Source: Cyanobacteriota bacterium (GTDB taxonomy: Bacteria; Cyanobacteriota; Cyanobacteriia; Phormidesmidales; Phormidesmidaceae). From it: a stretch of 7,126 bases of DNA. How positions within the stretch are numbered: the first letter of the stretch is position 1; each line of letters opens with the position of its first letter. Below, piece after piece: positions 5,847 to 7,126 of the stretch. The position numbers were made by a program, and so were the translations under genes. Location: the NCBI GenBank assembly GCA_027619675.1, contig JAQCHG010000081.1, positions 1 to 7,126 on the forward strand, written 5' to 3'. The notes under the pieces were generated by a model that worked only from the letters and a program-made list of their open reading frames with translations, ran no database searches and was not told where the DNA came from.

Positions 5847-7037
5847 CTAGTCAGGCAGGAAAACCCCATCGTGGGCGGACCACCGTAGGGTCACCCGTTG
5901 CCCTTCCTGCCAGCCCGCTTGGCTCCAGTCGAGGGTACGGGCTTTATAGAGCAGTTCTTGCCCGGTGGCTTCCGCGAGTAACCCCACCCGCGTAACGTAG
6001 CCAGTGAGTTCCACATCCACGATGCGGGCAGTGATGTGGTTGGCTTGGGGGGATGGGGGCGCGTCAGCGCTGTCGGCGGGCAAGAGGGTGAGCAGGTCTG
6101 GCCGGATGGAGCAGGCGGCGGTGCTGCCAATGGGGAGGGCCTGCCCCCGGCAGAATAGGGAGCCGATGCCGGGGATATCCAGTTCAATAATGTCGAGGCC
6201 ATCACTGTCGGCGACGGAGCCCACCACTTTGCCTTCAAACAGGTTGTTGTCACCGATGAACTTGGCCACAAAGCGGGAGGCGGGCCGATTGAACAAATCC
6301 GTGGGGGTCGCCACCTGATCAATGTGGCCGTGGTCCATCACCACGATTTGATCGGACAGGGAAAAGGCTTCTTCGACGTGGTGGGTGACCTGGATGAAGG
6401 TGAGGCCAAATTGCTTCTGGATTTTGCGCAGTTCGCTGCGCATCCGCACCCGCAGGTTTTCGTCTAGGGCGCTGAGGGGTTCGTCCAGCATCAGCACGCG
6501 GGGGCGATTGACGAGGGCACGGGCGAGGGCGATGCGCTGCTGTTGGCCACCGCTGAGTTGGTCGGGCTTGCGATCGCTGGTGTGGCTCAGGCCCACCAGT
6601 TCCAAAATGTCCCCCACCCGCTGTTGCCGTTCGTCGGGTGCAATGCCCTTCATCTTGAGGCCAAACTCCACGTTTTGCCAGATGGTTTTGTGGGGAAACA
6701 GGGCGTAGTTCTGAAACATCATGGCGGTGTTGCGCTTGGCGGCGGGGAGGCCGTTCACCTTGCGATCGCCAATGTAAATGTCGCCACTGCTAATGGTTTC
6801 GTGGCCCGCAATCATGCGCAGGGTAGTGGTTTTGCCACAACCACTGGGACCTAGCAAACAACAATAGGCCCCCGCCGGAATATCCAGATGGAGGTTCTCC
6901 ACCGCCACCACGGACCCGTAGCGCTTGGTCACCGACCGCAGCGCTACCCCTGCGGCTTCTGCCATCACGGATGCCGGGGCCTCAACTGCGGCAACTTTAG
7001 ATGGCACGGGAGTTGTGGATAGAGGGCCTGAACTCAT
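5847..7037 (-). CDS. potA: ABC transporter ATP-binding protein, PotA type
   Basis: A 396-residue ATPase that powers the importer from the cytoplasmic face. All nucleotide-binding motifs are present: Walker A GPSGCGKT (63-70), Q-loop MMFQNYALFPH (106-116, Gln109), signature LSGGQQQR (161-168), Walker B VLMLDEP (181-187, catalytic Glu186), D-loop SALD (189-192) and switch His219 in VTHHVEEAF. The usual Asp after the switch His (THD) is His220 here. Residues ~258-396 form the C-terminal TOBE-type domain of the MalK/PotA group, including GDNNLFEGKV (262-271) and SIRPDLLTLL (310-319). About 30 residues precede the ABC core (VALRSVTKRYG at 31-41). ATG at 7037 has AAGGA ten bases upstream and overlaps the stop of a possible upstream frame; Met25 (6965) is an alternative start, without a clear ribosome site. 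A stem-loop follows the TAG. Confidence 0.94.
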   Translation of the reverse strand: MSSGPLSTTPVPSKVAAVEAPASVMAEAAGVALRSVTKRYGSVVAVENLHLDIPAGAYCCLLGPSGCGKTTTLRMIAGHETISSGDIYIGDRKVNGLPAAKRNTAMMFQNYALFPHKTIWQNVEFGLKMKGIAPDERQQRVGDILELVGLSHTSDRKPDQLSGGQQQRIALARALVNRPRVLMLDEPLSALDENLRVRMRSELRKIQKQFGLTFIQVTHHVEEAFSLSDQIVVMDHGHIDQVATPTDLFNRPASRFVAKFIGDNNLFEGKVVGSVADSDGLDIIELDIPGIGSLFCRGQALPIGSTAACSIRPDLLTLLPADSADAPPSPQANHITARIVDVELTGYVTRVGLLAEATGQELLYKARTLDWSQAGWQEGQRVTLRWSAHDGVFLPD

Positions 7038-7126
7038 AGCATCGAAATCCTTGCAATCTTTGGGTGAGATGAACTCATGGAATCCGGAGGGGTGCCGCCC
7101 TCAGCGACAGAATTGGGCTCATCCTG
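7034..7126 (-). CDS. Possible C-terminal end of an upstream gene, overlapping the potA start
   Basis: From the right edge the minus strand is open for 30 codons, ending ...SSSHPKIARISML, then TGA at 7036-7034. The stop shares bases with the potA ATG as ATGA, the classic overlap of translationally coupled genes. The other two minus-strand frames are closed near the edge. The fragment is low in complexity (Ser, Pro, Gly) and I recognise no family. It could be the tail of a co-transcribed gene, or merely a chance open stretch in a leader; 93 bases cannot decide. If real, the transporter operon begins outside the window. Confidence 0.4.
   Translation of the reverse strand, partial: QDEPNSVAEGGTPPDSMSSSHPKIARISML

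Noticed and set aside
4263..6569. Absence of HIP1 octamers across 2.3 kb covering the binding-protein gene, as a sign of recent transfer
   Set aside because: At about one site per 650 bp a gap this long is uncommon but possible, and base composition and operon layout do not otherwise set this segment apart.

Overview
The window looks like the chromosome of a cyanobacterium. The octamer GCGATCGC (HIP1), typical of many cyanobacterial genomes, occurs eleven times (starts at 173, 1171, 1541, 1717, 2140, 2463, 3013, 4149, 4255, 6570, 6762), base composition is moderately GC-rich, and the proteins are ordinary bacterial types. I cannot name the genus. Every gene I can support is on the minus strand, so transcription runs from right to left.

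Right to left: the last 93 bases (7126-7034) hold an open frame that may be the tail of an upstream gene, ending in an ATGA overlap with the next start. A four-gene ABC importer of the polyamine/opine/phosphonate (PotABCD-like) type follows: ATPase (7037-5847), solute-binding protein (5790-4486), then two permeases (4092-3232 and 3229-2420). A perfect 8-bp stem-loop sits in the 56-bp gap between ATPase and binding-protein genes. A 393-bp gap separates the binding protein from the permeases. That gap is rich in inverted repeats, including a candidate 91-bp MITE-like element (4381-4471) and two overlapping perfect palindromes (4147-4171). Downstream lies a membrane glycosyltransferase (2300-1101) that fuses a dolichyl-phosphate-mannose-synthase-like GT2 domain to a GtrA-like membrane domain. 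After a 312-bp spacer comes the 5' part of a second solute-binding protein gene (788 to beyond the left edge), of the SBP_bac_1/sugar-binding type, with a Tat-like, lipoprotein-like signal.

How the genes work together: the binding protein should capture a small solute outside the plasma membrane and deliver it to the PotB/PotC-type permease pair, powered by the PotA-type ATPase. The pot names rest on family and gene order. The binding protein does not show the N-terminal aromatic spermidine-box residues of E. coli PotD, so the substrate is open. The glycosyltransferase has no evident link to transport and is probably a separate lipid-linked sugar function. The left-edge binding protein has no permease or ATPase in view.

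I see no rRNA, tRNA, CRISPR array, transposase, toxin-antitoxin or defence genes, and nothing I would call a new biological system. The most unusual DNA is the repeat-rich gap inside the transporter cluster.
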